Below are positions 13,838-22,379 of a stretch of DNA of 64,000 nt, one piece after another. The translations under genes and the position numbers were made by a program. Numbering within the stretch: the first letter of the stretch is position 1; the number at the start of each line of letters is the position of its first letter. The notes beneath the pieces are model-generated. The model had not been told where the DNA came from, made no database searches, and worked only from the letters and a program-made list of their open reading frames with translations. The stretch lies in the NCBI GenBank assembly GCA_946811695.1, contig OX328125.1:107052470-107116469 (forward strand), written 5' to 3'. The stretch comes from Gonocerus acuteangulatus. Taxonomy: Eukaryota; Arthropoda; Insecta; Hemiptera; Coreidae.

Positions 13838-15058
13838 CAATAAAGAACTAAGGGTAATACATGAAAATAGGGAATACCAAGAACAATTCTAGAATACGAA
13901 ATCAAAACCAGTACTGTAATCTAGATATTCATACGGCATCTTCGAATTCTAACAAACAAAATAATGCTTTTAATTATACATATCCTGTTTACTGAAAAAT
14001 ACATTATACTACTACAAGCAAGTACAAAAATAACGAGCAGTGAAAAAAAAACTTCGGGAAACACACAAATAGATCCGTTTAAATAAAGGAAACTAACTAA
14101 GTTTTAAGCACTTATTTCTCCTAATGTGACGACCCCATCAAACATTTCTGTAAAACATTTTTTGTAGAGAATTTAGTAAGCTTTCGAACTGTTACATTTC
14201 GATTGCCACGATCTCCTAACCCTTTTCGAGATATTAAGAAATTATACGAAGTTCCCAAAACTTTTCATTATTTCTGGCAACAGAAAATTGGTCTCATTTT
14301 ACCTATCCTGTTTTACACACACATACATTTTCCTTACAAATACAACATAAGAAATTAAAAAAATAAAAAGCAATAAAAAACCAAGGGAAAGAGACAAAAA
14401 TTACAAAAAGAACGACAAAAACCCGTTCATAAGAACAAAACAGACGTATTTGAAGTTTTAAGCATTTATTTCTCCGATTGACATAACCTAATCAAAAATA
14501 GTTTTAGAATCATTTTTGTAGAGAATTTAGTAAGCTTTCAAATAGTTTCAATCCACTTACCATGATTTCCCAACCGTGTTCGAGATATTAATGAAAGTAT
14601 ACGAAGTTTCCAAAACTTTTCATATCTGTTCATAAAATATTTTATTCTAACCCTTCCTTAACTCCAAACGTAACATAACTTTCAACATATTAGTTTTAAT
14701 GAAAGTAGAACATGCAGATAATGTTTCAACTGAATCCCGTTATTCTAAGTACCCAAACCAAAAACGGTATTCAAAAACTATTTTTCCAATTTTCTCGACA
14801 ACGGTTAAAGCTATCGCCTTGAAAATGGTTTCATTCGTTTTTCTAGCCCAAGAAGCCTATAAAACGAGTACTTACAAGCTTATGAACTCAAAAACGTAAG
14901 CGTTACGATTTTTTCTGCGCGAATTTCGTCCCAAACGCCATCTTCCAGTGGGCGGATTTTGCTGGTTAACGAACTTGACCTTTCAAATTGGACGACAGAT
15001 TTTTGTACCAAATTTCATAAAAATCGGACCATTCGTCTTCTATTTAGAGAGCGAACAG

Positions 15059-15121
<63 letters not shown>

Positions 15122-16515
15122 TATACATATATATATATATATACAAATTTGAACCACCGTTATTTTCGGTTTCTAGGGGTTCTGAAACGCAAAATTTTCT
15201 AGTCGGCACTTCCGGATTGTTTCATTGTATCAACCTTATAAGCGGGGTTCCTCCCTATGGGGGAGGGAGGAACCGCGCTAAAAAGGAATCTGTTTTGCTA
15301 CTTCATTTTCTAAAACAAATCGCCCAGCCAAATAGTAGAGGGGCTGGCCTCTGGCAGCGCTTTGCAGGTAGTTCTAATATCCCGAACCCTTGCACAGCCT
15401 CCTCACCTATTAACATCTCCAGTCAGAACACTTCTTGGTAGTTCTCGCAAATATAATAGGTGTTTCCAAATGACATCTTGGGAACATAAACTTTTAAATT
15501 TTAACTTCCATTTATTATTGACAACAAATTTTAACCTGTAGTGGTTTAACTTCTATTACTGGTAACCTATAGATAACGGGTTGTCTGTTTGTTGACACTG
15601 GTCCGAAGTGCCCCAGTGTCAAGAAACATTATATTTTGATTACTTATCAATTGATGAATAACATGTATTATGACGGGAACCGTTCTATAATAAACTGCAC
15701 AAAATTATGTAGTAACGTTAATTTTAATGATACATTATTTAACGCAATAAAATAACTACTTAGCTGCCGTGACGAAGCACGGGTATTCGGCTAGTATTTA
15801 CATAAATCCAGTAATTATTACATTACTAGCTTAATACCCGTTCTTCGTCACGGCAGCTAAGTAGTTATTTTATTGCGTTAAATAATGTATCATCAAAATT
15901 AACGCTACTATATAATTTTGTGCAGTTTATTATGGCAGGGTTCCGTCATACTATATATTATTCATCAATTGATAAGTAATCAAAGTATAATGTGTCTTGA
16001 CATTGGGGCACTCCGCACCAGTGCCAACAAACTTGGAGATAACCCGTTATGTATAGGTTACCAGTAAAAGGGATGAAGGGAAATTTTTTATATACATATA
16101 CATTCAATACTACGACGAAATAGTAAGATTCAACGCGGCCTTTATTTAAATCGAATTTATTTATGTTTGAGGTATCACAACAATATATATTTATAGACAA
16201 AGACAATATGTATAAAATATTTTGTTGTTGTTTAGTTACAAGAAGGCAGCAGAAAGACAGAGGAAGATCCTGAATGACCGCCCCCTGCCAGTTCTTGATA
16301 ACACCGTGTATTGGATAGAGTATGTGATGAGACACCAAGGTGCACACCACCTCAGACCGCTTGGCGCCGATTCTACATGGAGCTACCTGTTGGATGTCTT
16401 CTCTCCGTTCATTGTCATCTTCATCCTGGCTGTCTACCTTCTCCGCTGCGTCATCAAGAGGATTCCCATTAGAAGAAGAAGACCCACAACAAAAACTCAT
16501 TCAAAACTAGAATAG
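177..16515 (+). CDS. UDP-glycosyltransferase gene (UGT), 5' partial, 5 exons
   Basis: Membrane UGT of glycosyltransferase family 1, expected to transfer a sugar from a UDP-sugar to small lipophilic substrates in the ER lumen (detoxification). Visible exons are 177-586, 1236-1424, 7979-8201, 8322-8541 and 16236-16515; they join in phase to 439 residues. Family members are about 500-530 residues, so roughly 80-90 N-terminal residues (signal peptide, catalytic His) lie left of the window. The nucleotide-sugar signature spans exons 3 and 4: WFPQ near residue 263, then [14 protein letters not shown] and RGDQYQN. A hydrophobic segment at about 398-416 ([14 protein letters not shown]) is the C-terminal membrane anchor, followed by a basic tail (RRRR). 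No frame break is seen. The 7.7 kb intron before the last exon is packed with transposons. The stop codon is partly SINE-derived. Confidence 0.93.
587..1235 (+). other. UGT intron with diverged direct repeats
   Basis: Intron bounded by GT and TTCCGTAG. Between about 840 and 1085 two diverged copies of a unit of about 115 bp follow each other, sharing GGACTCAA and ACATACGC motifs. No gene is seen. Confidence 0.6.
1236..1424 (+). CDS. UGT exon 2 (visible numbering)
   Basis: Flanked by CGTAG acceptor and GTATGA donor; 63 codons from [12 protein letters not shown] to DTPPLPQ, phase 0 at both ends. It contains [10 protein letters not shown] and PNVVEFGGL, the conserved stretch before the UDP-sugar domain. 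Confidence 0.9.
1784..2043 (+). repeat. Dispersed repeat D, copy 1
   Basis: From GGGGGCTGCAG to TATATACGCCCATG this matches 22826-23043, but with a run of about 62 A at 1819-1880. It is probably the 5' part of an unclassified transposon. Confidence 0.55.
1941..2309 (+). CDS. Hypothetical transposon ORF
   Basis: Open frame of 122 codons directly downstream of repeat D. The half from about residue 37 ([13 protein letters not shown]) to the end is rich in Lys and helical-looking and resembles Myb/SANT or MADF-type DNA-binding domains of transposons in general character only. I do not recognise a specific family. The first 35 codons run through repeat D and may not be coding. Confidence 0.25.
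   Translation: MANYFKILIDNIPYPPKCSQPSPQILPKLFSIYAHADLDRSLFINVLVNDPVAMEKSKLLAAIKERKPAWDSISNELSKGRKVTVAQLNKLLSNIKSSIKKKNDQKAYKIEAVGNRFLQIID
2540..4257. mobile_element. Transib-type non-autonomous element 1
   Basis: 1718 bp with inverted ends starting CACAGTGGGACAGAATCCCG (one mismatch over about 38 bp) and a 5-bp target duplication AGACG (2535-2539 and 4258-4262). Each end reads as heptamer CACAGTG, 22-bp spacer, then CCAAAAATC, which matches 7 of 9 bases of the consensus RSS nonamer. Transib transposons are known for 5-bp duplications and RSS-like ends. A short minus frame at 2813-3040 (75 codons) may be a transposase remnant. Confidence 0.75.
2813..3040 (-). pseudogene. Short ORF inside Transib-type element 1
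   Basis: 75 codons from [10 protein letters not shown]. The acidic stretch VDEDEKSL followed by LGNFRSKW resembles LTEDDRV...YSNYMARW in the ORF of the second Transib-type element (16837-17163), suggesting both are fragments of the same N-terminal transposon domain. This pairing is an inference from eye alignment. Confidence 0.3.
4499..4589. repeat. TA-rich microsatellite
   Basis: Starts as an ATCTATAT octamer repeat and becomes pure (TA)n. It lies in the core of the family B element. Confidence 0.9.
4680..5165 (+). repeat. Tandem repeat of about 165 bp with G runs, inside family B
   Basis: Four units each containing AAATCGGT, a G run (7 to about 14 G), TTTACT or TTACTC, then CGAAAC and GGTAT. 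The G run falls at the same place in each unit and varies in length. Confidence 0.7.
5510..6735 (-). mobile_element. Helentron/HINE-like element, family A, complete copy
   Basis: Minus-strand copy of about 1.2 kb: 5' end GGCCGATTCGCAGGAACTG at right, subterminal TTAGCGCGGTTCC about 30 bp in, one 351-bp-type subrepeat, (TA)n core at about 5645-5722, and the 3' hairpin TTCCTCCC/GGGAGGAA followed by CGCGCTAA at left. It is the shortest full-length copy here and the best guide to the family. Confidence 0.6.
7204..7498 (-). pseudogene. piggyBac-like transposase C-terminal remnant
   Basis: Minus strand, with a frameshift near 7290. The end reads [20 protein letters not shown], spacing C-x2-C-x5-H-x6-C-x2-C as in the cysteine-rich C-terminal domain of piggyBac transposases. 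The upstream frame (7280-7498, [12 protein letters not shown]) is out of phase with it. Related direct repeats ACCACAAG near 7026 and 7641 may be element debris. Confidence 0.6.
7850..7951 (-). mobile_element. Degenerate 5' end of a family A/B element
   Basis: Minus strand reads AAAAAAAGTCCGACTCAAAG then a decayed TTAACGCG box, matching the family A 5' end. It sits just upstream of the next UGT exon. Confidence 0.4.
7979..8201 (+). CDS. UGT exon 3
   Basis: Acceptor TTTTTTTTCTAG, donor GTATGT. 74 codons plus 1 nt, from [12 protein letters not shown] through FFSWGS to WFPQASIL, the start of the UDP-sugar-binding domain. Confidence 0.93.
8322..8541 (+). CDS. UGT exon 4
   Basis: Acceptor CTTTTTTCAG, donor GTAAGT. 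Completes a split Ala codon and carries the core UGT signature [15 protein letters not shown] and [16 protein letters not shown]; the final D and Q contact the sugar in the family. Ends 2 nt into a Ser codon completed at 16236. Confidence 0.93.
9371..9535 (+). repeat. Dispersed repeat E, copy 1
   Basis: CTACAGGTAAAGGTAACTG to TTTTCAGTTCTGTTAC, about 90 percent alike by eye with 34270-34435. Contains AATAAAAGCC. Unclassified; it may be a short retroposed transcript. Confidence 0.5.
9675..11430 (+). repeat. Tandem 351-bp subrepeats, alternating as a 702-bp dimer
   Basis: The string ATTTCTCCG-TTGACAT begins units near 9677, 10028, 10379, 10730 and 11083. Units at 10028 and 10730 share GACATCGCTTATTC, while 10379 and 11083 share GACATAACCTAATC, so the last four units are two copies of a 702-bp dimer. 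Confidence 0.75.
12085..12470. mobile_element. Penelope-like element remnant (inverted terminal repeats)
   Basis: Inverted TCACTGCTACTTAATAA (about 12124) and TTATTAAGTAGCAGTGA (about 12410) bracket TA/TG microsatellite sequence and a hammerhead motif. These are the usual leftovers of a Penelope-like terminal repeat; no coding part remains. Confidence 0.55.
12338..12376 (+). ncRNA. Hammerhead ribozyme motif (Penelope type)
   Basis: Order: GCC (stem I), CTGATGA core, one extra A, GGCTTGAA/TTCAAGCC as an 8-bp stem II, GAAA core, CG, TC cleavage site, GGC (stem I). Minimal stem III as in Penelope-like hammerheads. The extra base before stem II departs from the textbook core. Confidence 0.6.
13606..15281 (+). 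mobile_element. Second family A unit in tandem, 5'-truncated (copy 2b)
   Basis: Begins directly after the CTAA of copy 2a without a 5' end, contains a poly-A run (13802-13830), two 351-bp-type subrepeats and a (TA)n core, and ends with the same hairpin and CGCGCTAA. The Helitron resumes at GGAATCTGTTTTGCTAC. Confidence 0.55.
15826..16080 (-). mobile_element. Helitron 3' fragment
   Basis: Minus-strand 3' end: CTAG at 15826-15829 with the CCGTGACGAAGAACGG hairpin behind it. Same family as 8557-15794, in opposite orientation and 31 bp from its end. The 5' half is missing. Confidence 0.8.
16236..16515 (+). CDS. UGT last exon
   Basis: Acceptor [51 protein letters not shown] and the membrane anchor are typical of the UGT C-terminus. 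The TAG stop (16513-16515) is formed by host TA plus the first G of the adjoining SINE. Confidence 0.93.
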
Positions 16516-16589
16516 GGGTCTCCCCGTGGTCTAGTGGCTAACGCCTTAGACTCTCATACGGGAGATGGTGGGTTCGATTCCCAACGGCG

Positions 16590-18268
16590 CACAGTGGTCC
16601 AAATCCAGCCATCATGGTGCAAAAAATACTTTGAGTGGACAGATTGCCTTCAAACTCGGCATGATGTTTATTGAATGGTTGAGAAGGTGTTTTATGAGGA
16701 TTATGACAAAATAGGTAAGGGTGGGGGTAGGGGTAAGAGGGAGAGTGGGAGGTGCTTCATAGCTTTTCAATTGCTTTTCGTTAAAGGATTTTGTTCAAAT
16801 CTTGTATGATGTTCATTGAAGGGTTGAGAAGGTGTTTTATGAAGATATGACTAAATAGGAGAAGGTTGTGGTGGGGTTGAGAGGCCGACCTCTTTCCCGC
16901 GAGCTTATTGACGGTATGGCATCCACTTCGCCAGTAAGAAAAATAATTACTACTTCCAACCACGATGAAAATTTTGATTCAAATTTAGATTTATCCGTGT
17001 TAGTCTTCCTCCATCTGGCCATATAATTTGAATATAAAATTTTGAGTGTTTTTCTAACACGGTCATCTTCTGTAAGACCAAATGCTTGGACCGCCCTTCT
17101 ATAAAAAATTTCAAACGTTTTCGAAGTAATTATGAGCTCTCCAAAATCTCTTCTACGTAGCATCTCTCTTAAAAAAAAAGAATAAATAAATTTTAAACAA
17201 ATAAAAAAGGTGTCTTTTAAATTATTTTTTCGGTAATGACACTTCTATATTTGAAGATCAATAATCTATTATGGACTAAGTGACAAAAAAACAGTTAACA
17301 TTTTTTATCACGTTCAAAGTGACAGATTATACGTATAGAACTCCAGTGCCCAGACTTTCATACTTTTATACAAAAATAAAAATGTCACTCTATAATAATT
17401 TTATGTAATTATTCACACTTTTTCATGGAAATATTTCACAAGATGTGGCACATTATAGATGATTTGTCTTCATTTAAAAACGGTGCAAATCAGAGTTTCA
17501 TTTATTGCAGCATAATAAATGACCAAGTTAAAAAAAAAGGAATTTACCAAAATCTGTACTTTACTTCTCAGTAAAAATCGGTTCGCAGAAATCTATGTGC
17601 ACTAGACCTTCACTCAAGAACAACACAAGGAATACTGACCCAAATTACTGCCAGCAGATGACCTCTGGGTAGGGGTCATCTGCTGGCATATGAGGGTCAG
17701 GGCTACCTGCTACCGCAGCAGGCAGCGCACCGAACCTAGGTTTTCCCCATAACATTCCCTCCCAATACCAAAGGGGTACCAAGGGGCAGACAAACCTTAC
17801 ATATTCTGTTAGAGGAATGTAAAGGCTAAAAGCTGACACAAATAACTCCGTGATTCCTCGTGATGCTGATGTTTAAATCCTTTCTAAATTTCACATAAGC
17901 GTGTTAAAAAATACTTAACTTTAAAAATCTGTTACCAACTTCATATCAAGATATATCGATCGTTTTGTCATATTTATGTAGTCCATCTATGGTACCTTTA
18001 TTACAGAAAAAATTATAAAAATAAAAAAATATTATGGCATATTAATTGACTAGTATCCTAGGGTGGCAAATAATGTTTGAGCACACATGTATAGAACCGC
18101 CATCTTTGAACCGTCTCAGAGACTAAATGGACCGACACAAAATTAAAATTTCTTTATTAATATAATATATGGTTACTATAGAACCTTCTAGACATGTTTT
18201 GGTGTTTCTTAAAAAATGTTGGGTTTTTCGATTTTTTGCTCCATGATGGCTGGATTTGGACCACTGTG
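16590..18268. mobile_element. Transib-type non-autonomous element 2
   Basis: 1679 bp with about 36-bp TIRs starting CACAGTGGTCCAAATCCAGC, flanked by the 5-bp duplication CGGCG (16585-16589 and 18269-18273). Each end reads CACAGTG, 22-bp spacer, GCAAAAAAT (6 of 9 to the RSS nonamer). CG-rich 5-bp targets are a known Transib preference. It sits inside SINE A. Confidence 0.8.
16837..17163 (-). pseudogene. ORF inside Transib-type element 2
   Basis: 108 codons from MLRRRDFGELI, containing YSNYMARW and ending near SRERGRPLNPTTTFSYL. An RGRP-type motif after a helical domain is common in N-terminal regions of arthropod transposon proteins. The rest of any transposase is absent, so the element is a deletion derivative. 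Confidence 0.4.
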
Positions 18269-18390
18269 CGGCGGCAGGAATTTTCTCATCTCATGGCTCG
18301 CTGAGAAAATTCCTCGCTGCATCCTGGATGTCGGCGCTTACGGCCTAGATGTCGATACGGCGTAAAAAAAAAAGAAAAAAAACTAGAATA

Positions 18391-18695
18391 AGTATAAAAC
18401 GACTTGTCGAGCTTTAAAACTTCAGGAACCACAAAGAAATTTAGCATAAACTTATCCTATTTCGAACCGTTGCAACCATAAATAATTTACAACAATCACT
18501 TTTCTGTTGTACTAATATTGTTAGTTATTTAATCATGTTTCTATATTTGAGTAATTTTATTATAGGTGTATTTTGAATCCATAAAATATCTAAAATACAT
18601 GTTTGAAGGTTTTGTACCATACTTATATTAACTGTCTTATATTTATATATAATTGTTTATTGTTTGCCCTGAGTTAATTGTTCACTAAGTTGTAA
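18391..18695 (+). other. Displaced UGT 3' flank
   Basis: This sequence followed the UGT stop before the SINE inserted; pre-insertion it would read TAA at 18389-18391. It is AT-rich with no clear AATAAA, so the current polyadenylation site is not identified. Confidence 0.5.
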
Positions 18696-18993
18696 TAGTC
18701 CAAGAGCCAGTAACCACAAGATTCCGGAAGTGTTTTATGCACCTGGAAATTTTGCTATAATGTACCCTTGGGTAGATAAGAAGGTAAGTATGTGTTTCCT
18801 GGACATACCTTGGAACACCAGGTACCGCGCATAGGGGGTACTGCGCATACAAAAAAATATTTCCCAAAAATAGATTTTTATTCAGAAGCCAACTATCTTT
18901 AATGTAAAATTAAGACACTTTTGCAATGTATAATAAATATGGCAGACTCTTTTAAGGGGTATAACACTTAAAAAAAAAAAAAAAAAAAAATAT

Positions 18994-19140
18994 GAGACCC
19001 GGTAGCCGTGAGGGTTAAGGCGTGAGCTCTTAACACTCCTTGCCAAAGGTTCGATTCCCACTAGGTGTGGTGGCTTTTCTTTCGAAAAAAAGAAAAGGCA
19101 TCACCCCTATCCTGGCTAGAAAAGGGTGGTAACCTATAGA
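18994..19140 (+). mobile_element. tRNA-derived SINE B
   Basis: GAGACCCGGTAGCCGTGAGG with an A-box-like start and B box GGTTCGATTCC, next to a run of about 21 A. It lies at the inner edge of the left transposon arm. Differs from SINE A and SINE C. The 3' end is uncertain. Confidence 0.5.
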
Positions 19141-19749
19141 TAACCCGTCCTAAAATTCGTAGTTAATAACACTGTTCTGCACGAAAATCCTCCTTCAAAC
19201 CAAAACATGCTTTCTTACTGTTTTCAAATATGCTGAACACGAATTTGAAGTCAGATTCTGTCTATCACGCACAGTTTCTTGAGAAATTCTAGTTTTTTTA
19301 TCCAAAAATGTGAGTTTTTTGTAAATTTGACGAATTTTTTTTTGGCATCAAAACATAGTGAAAAAAATTCAAAAGCCCGATGATTTTGAGCGCAATGAAG
19401 TATATTTGAACGGAAAAAAAATTGATGGGAATATTACAAGTGGTTGAAGAAATATGGCTAAAAGTGTTTTTTCAGTTTTTGATCTTGAGGCAGGGATTTG
19501 GTCTCTACCTGGATCTTTAGGGGAATGACCTTCCTTTCTCTTTTATGGTGGTATCCTTTTCATTCAAATCCTTACCTGCCCCCCCTTTCACCCTCAATAC
19601 CCCAACTCCCCCCCTCCCACTCAGCCCCTCTCTTGTCACTATTTTCTTACAGGATTTGATCAGTACTCTCGAGGCTTTCGCTAAACGCACTTATTTGGAT
19701 ATTCAGTTGTGCTATCATTGTTCTGGGAACAGTTCACTTTTTCTCTGTA

Positions 19750-21423
19750 ATGTCACGACAGTGTATAAATAAGCCTGATTCCTTTTGCTATGTTTGTGGT
19801 GAAGTCACATTCAAGTCCACTCAGAAACCTCTGACTCCGCTGGTGAAGAAGGCATACGAGTTATACTTTGGATGTAAAGTAAGTGATCAGGACAAATCCT
19901 GGGCTCCTAAAATATGCTGTAGTTCATGCTCACGTTCTCTGACTGGTTGGCTAAATGGGACACATAAGTCAATGCCATTTGCAGTTCCCATGATATGGCG
20001 AGAACCTACAAAACACGTGACCGATTGCTATTTTTGCATGACCACAATCAAAGGTTTCTCGTTCAAGAGCAAAAAGAAAATTGTTTATCCCAACATCCCC
20101 TCTGCCATGAGACCAGCTCCACATGATGCCTCCATGCCCATCCCACCAAATCCGAGTAAGTTCCGTTAGTTCTGAGGAGTGCAGCGATTCTGAAAGCGTT
20201 TCACCTCAACCTGGAACCAGTCAACAAGAAGAAATTTCAAGTTCGTCCAGCCCCTCTGAAACTCAGCCACAGCTCATAAATCAGAGGCGATTGAATGATC
20301 TTGTTCGTGATTTAGATCTCCCAAAATCAAAAGCTCAGCTGCTTTGGTCAAGGTTGCAACAATGGAATCTCTTGGAAGGAGGCGTGAATATATCTTTCTT
20401 CAGAAAACGGGAATCAGGAGTTCTATGTTTTTTCTCGATGGAAGAAAATCTTGTATTTTGCAATGATGTATTTCATTTGCTCCAGGAACTTGATCTGCCA
20501 ACCAATCCAGAGGAATGGAGACTATTCATTGACAGCTCCAAGTTTAGTTTAAAAGGAGTACTCCTTCATAATGGAAACAAACATCCATCTATCCCAGTAG
20601 CTCATTCGGTCCACATGAAAGGAACCTATGACAACATGAAGATACTTCTACAAAAAATCAAGTACCATGAGTACAAATGGTGCATTTGTGCAGATCTTAA
20701 AGTGGTAGCCATGCTTACAGGACTCCAAGGAACTTACACTAAATTTTGTTGTTTTTTGTGCGAGTGGGACAGCAGAAAAAGAGGAGACCATTATGTCGTA
20801 AAAAATGGCCAGAGCGTAAGGAAAAAGTAGGTGAAAAAAGCATTACCAATCCTCCATTAGTGGAAAAATACCAAATAATTTTACCCCCACTCCACATAAA
20901 ATTGGGGCTAATGAAAAACTTCGTAAAAGCGATGGACAAGGAAGGAGAAGGTTTCATGTACTTAAAACAAAAATTTCCGCATCTCAGCGATGCTAAGATA
21001 AAGGAGGGAATTTTCGTAGGACCCCAAATTCGACATCTACTCAAGGACCTCACTTTTGAAGCAAAGTTAAATACTACTGAGAAAAAGGCTTGGATTGCTT
21101 TTCGAGAGGTATGTGCTAAGTTTTTGGGAAACGAAAAATCTAGAGACTACCGAAAAATAGTCCAAGAACTGCTTACTACATATAAAACATTGGGATGCAA
21201 TATGTCCTTAAAAATACATTTCCTGCATAGTCACCTAGACTTTTTCGCCCCAAATTTGGGTGCAGTTTCGGACGAACATGGAGAACGATTCCACCAAGAC
21301 ATATCCAGAATGGAAAAAAGATATACTGGCAAATGGAATGAGAAGATGCTGGCGGATTACTGCTGGACACTGCAGCGGGAGACAGAGGAGGAAGAGTACA
21401 AAAGAAAAAAAAATACTCATTGA
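19750..21423 (+). pseudogene. Putative transposase of the long-TIR element, two frameshifts
   Basis: Belongs to a multi-copy protein family common in arthropod genomes, usually annotated as uncharacterized. Frame 1 (19750-about 20158) has a Cys-rich N-terminus (CYVCGE, CCSSC, CYFC); frame 2 (about 20160-20800) has LINQRRLNDLVRDLDL, LFIDSSKFSLK, CADLK and FCCFLCEWDSR; frame 1 again (about 20805-21423) has PPLHIKLGLMKNFVKAMD, GPQIR, LGCNMSLKIHFLHSHLDFF, SDEHGERFHQDI and the end MLADYCWTLQRE. Total about 550 residues, near full family length. Two compensating 1-nt shifts make this copy probably inactive, unless they are assembly errors. Conserved D, D and E could be a DDE-type site; that is inference. 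Confidence 0.7.
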
Positions 21424-22379
21424 CGATGTGTGTATATTTTTTGAGTTGTGTCAAAAGAAAAAAAAAATCCCCCCCCCCCCCCCCGTTGAAAAAGAAAAAA
21501 AAATCTGTTATAATAAAGACAATAATTTTCAAATACAATTTTTCATTTTTTCCAAGTTTCTCCTCTTTTCTCTCAAAATCAGAGGGTGATAGAATTTTTC
21601 TGAGTTCAGATTCGGACTCAGCACACCTGAAAACATGAGAAATAGGCAAAATTGTTCAAGGGAGGGGAGAAAAGTTTTTTTTTTGCAGAACAGTGTAATA
21701 AATGGACGTTAAAATTTAAATAAAAAAATAAAAAATAAAAAACTTAATTGTTTTTATTCTAATATTAAATGAGAGTTTTATTCGCGCTGCCATTAAAACC
21801 GGAACAGCTGTACAAGATCATGTGAGCAAGAACCAATGAGAGTGCAGAGAACACAACTGCGCGGTGCTCTTATTCACTCTTACGGTTACGCGCATTGTAT
21901 TGCAGTCTATCATAGGTAACATTTATTTTTATGTTTCCTGATAATTAAACCCCACAAAAGAGTCTGCCCTTTTGTAATTATTTACAAATATGTTTATTGA
22001 AGACGCTGTTTGAATCGCAGCGTGAATAAAGCACTTCATTTAATATTAAAAATAAAAACTAGGTACTTTGTTTTTTTGTTTTTTTAAATTTACAGTTTAA
22101 CCCCCTTAAAAGTGTCTTCCTTATTTATTATTAATTTTAAAATTGCCTTAATTTGCATTTTTTTTTCATTAATAATAGTTGGCTTCTGAATAAAACTCTA
22201 TTTTTGGGCAATATTGTTTTGCACCTTTCCCCTATGCGCAGTAGCTGGTGTTCCAAGGTATGTCCAGGAAACACATACTTACCTTCTTATCTACCCAAGA
22301 GGTACATTATAGCAAAATTTCAGGGTGCATAAAACACTTCATGAAAAGTGTGTTGCCAGCTCTCTGACTATAATAATAA

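Larger units (their letters stand above)
8557..15794 (+). mobile_element. Helitron, interrupted by nested elements
   Basis: 5' end TCTACTAAATATTTGTC followed by CTCACTCACTGACT repeats; 3' end with hairpin CCGTG-ACGAAG-CACGG and CTAG, inserted between A (8556) and T (15795) as Helitrons do. The complete copy at 41241-42408 shows the uninterrupted order; here it is broken after about 8955 and again near 11970 by family A elements. It begins 15 bp after the donor of UGT exon 4. No Rep/helicase gene is seen, so it is non-autonomous. Confidence 0.85.
16515..18378 (+). mobile_element. tRNA-derived SINE A, split by a Transib-type element
   Basis: Head GGGGTCTCCCCGTGG with A box TGGTCTAGTGG and B box GGTTCGATTCC (16515-16589), tail GGCAGGAATTTTCTC to the poly-A (18269-18378). 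Target duplication AAAACTAGAATA lies at 16503-16514 and 18379-18390. Other copies at 40514-40701 and 52907-53083 are uninterrupted and show that head and tail belong together. Confidence 0.85.
18696..22370 (+). mobile_element. Long-TIR DNA transposon carrying an arthropod-wide protein family
   Basis: Inverted arms of about 270 bp: 18696-18965 (TAGTCCAAGAGCCAGTAAC at the tip) and about 22095-22370 (tip TAGTCAGAGAGCTGGCAAC on the minus strand). Arms share the CTACTGCGCATAGGGG and TTCAGAAGCCAACTAT blocks. A 1.7 kb gene lies inside. A 0.9 kb derivative at 61855-62753 has the same arms and the same internal 21770-22050 segment but no gene. The target duplication is not clear and I cannot assign a superfamily. 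Confidence 0.7.

Noticed and set aside
14959..15441. 160-codon open frame
   Set aside because: Spans a TA microsatellite and transposon ends; no family similarity.
16515..16590. tRNA gene
   Set aside because: A and B boxes are present but the cloverleaf is imperfect and the sequence continues into a SINE body with poly-A and target duplication. The same holds for 40701, 53083, 18994 and 55945.
20739..21053. Antisense ORF opposite the transposon gene
   Set aside because: Shadow of the conserved sense frame, which has clear family motifs.
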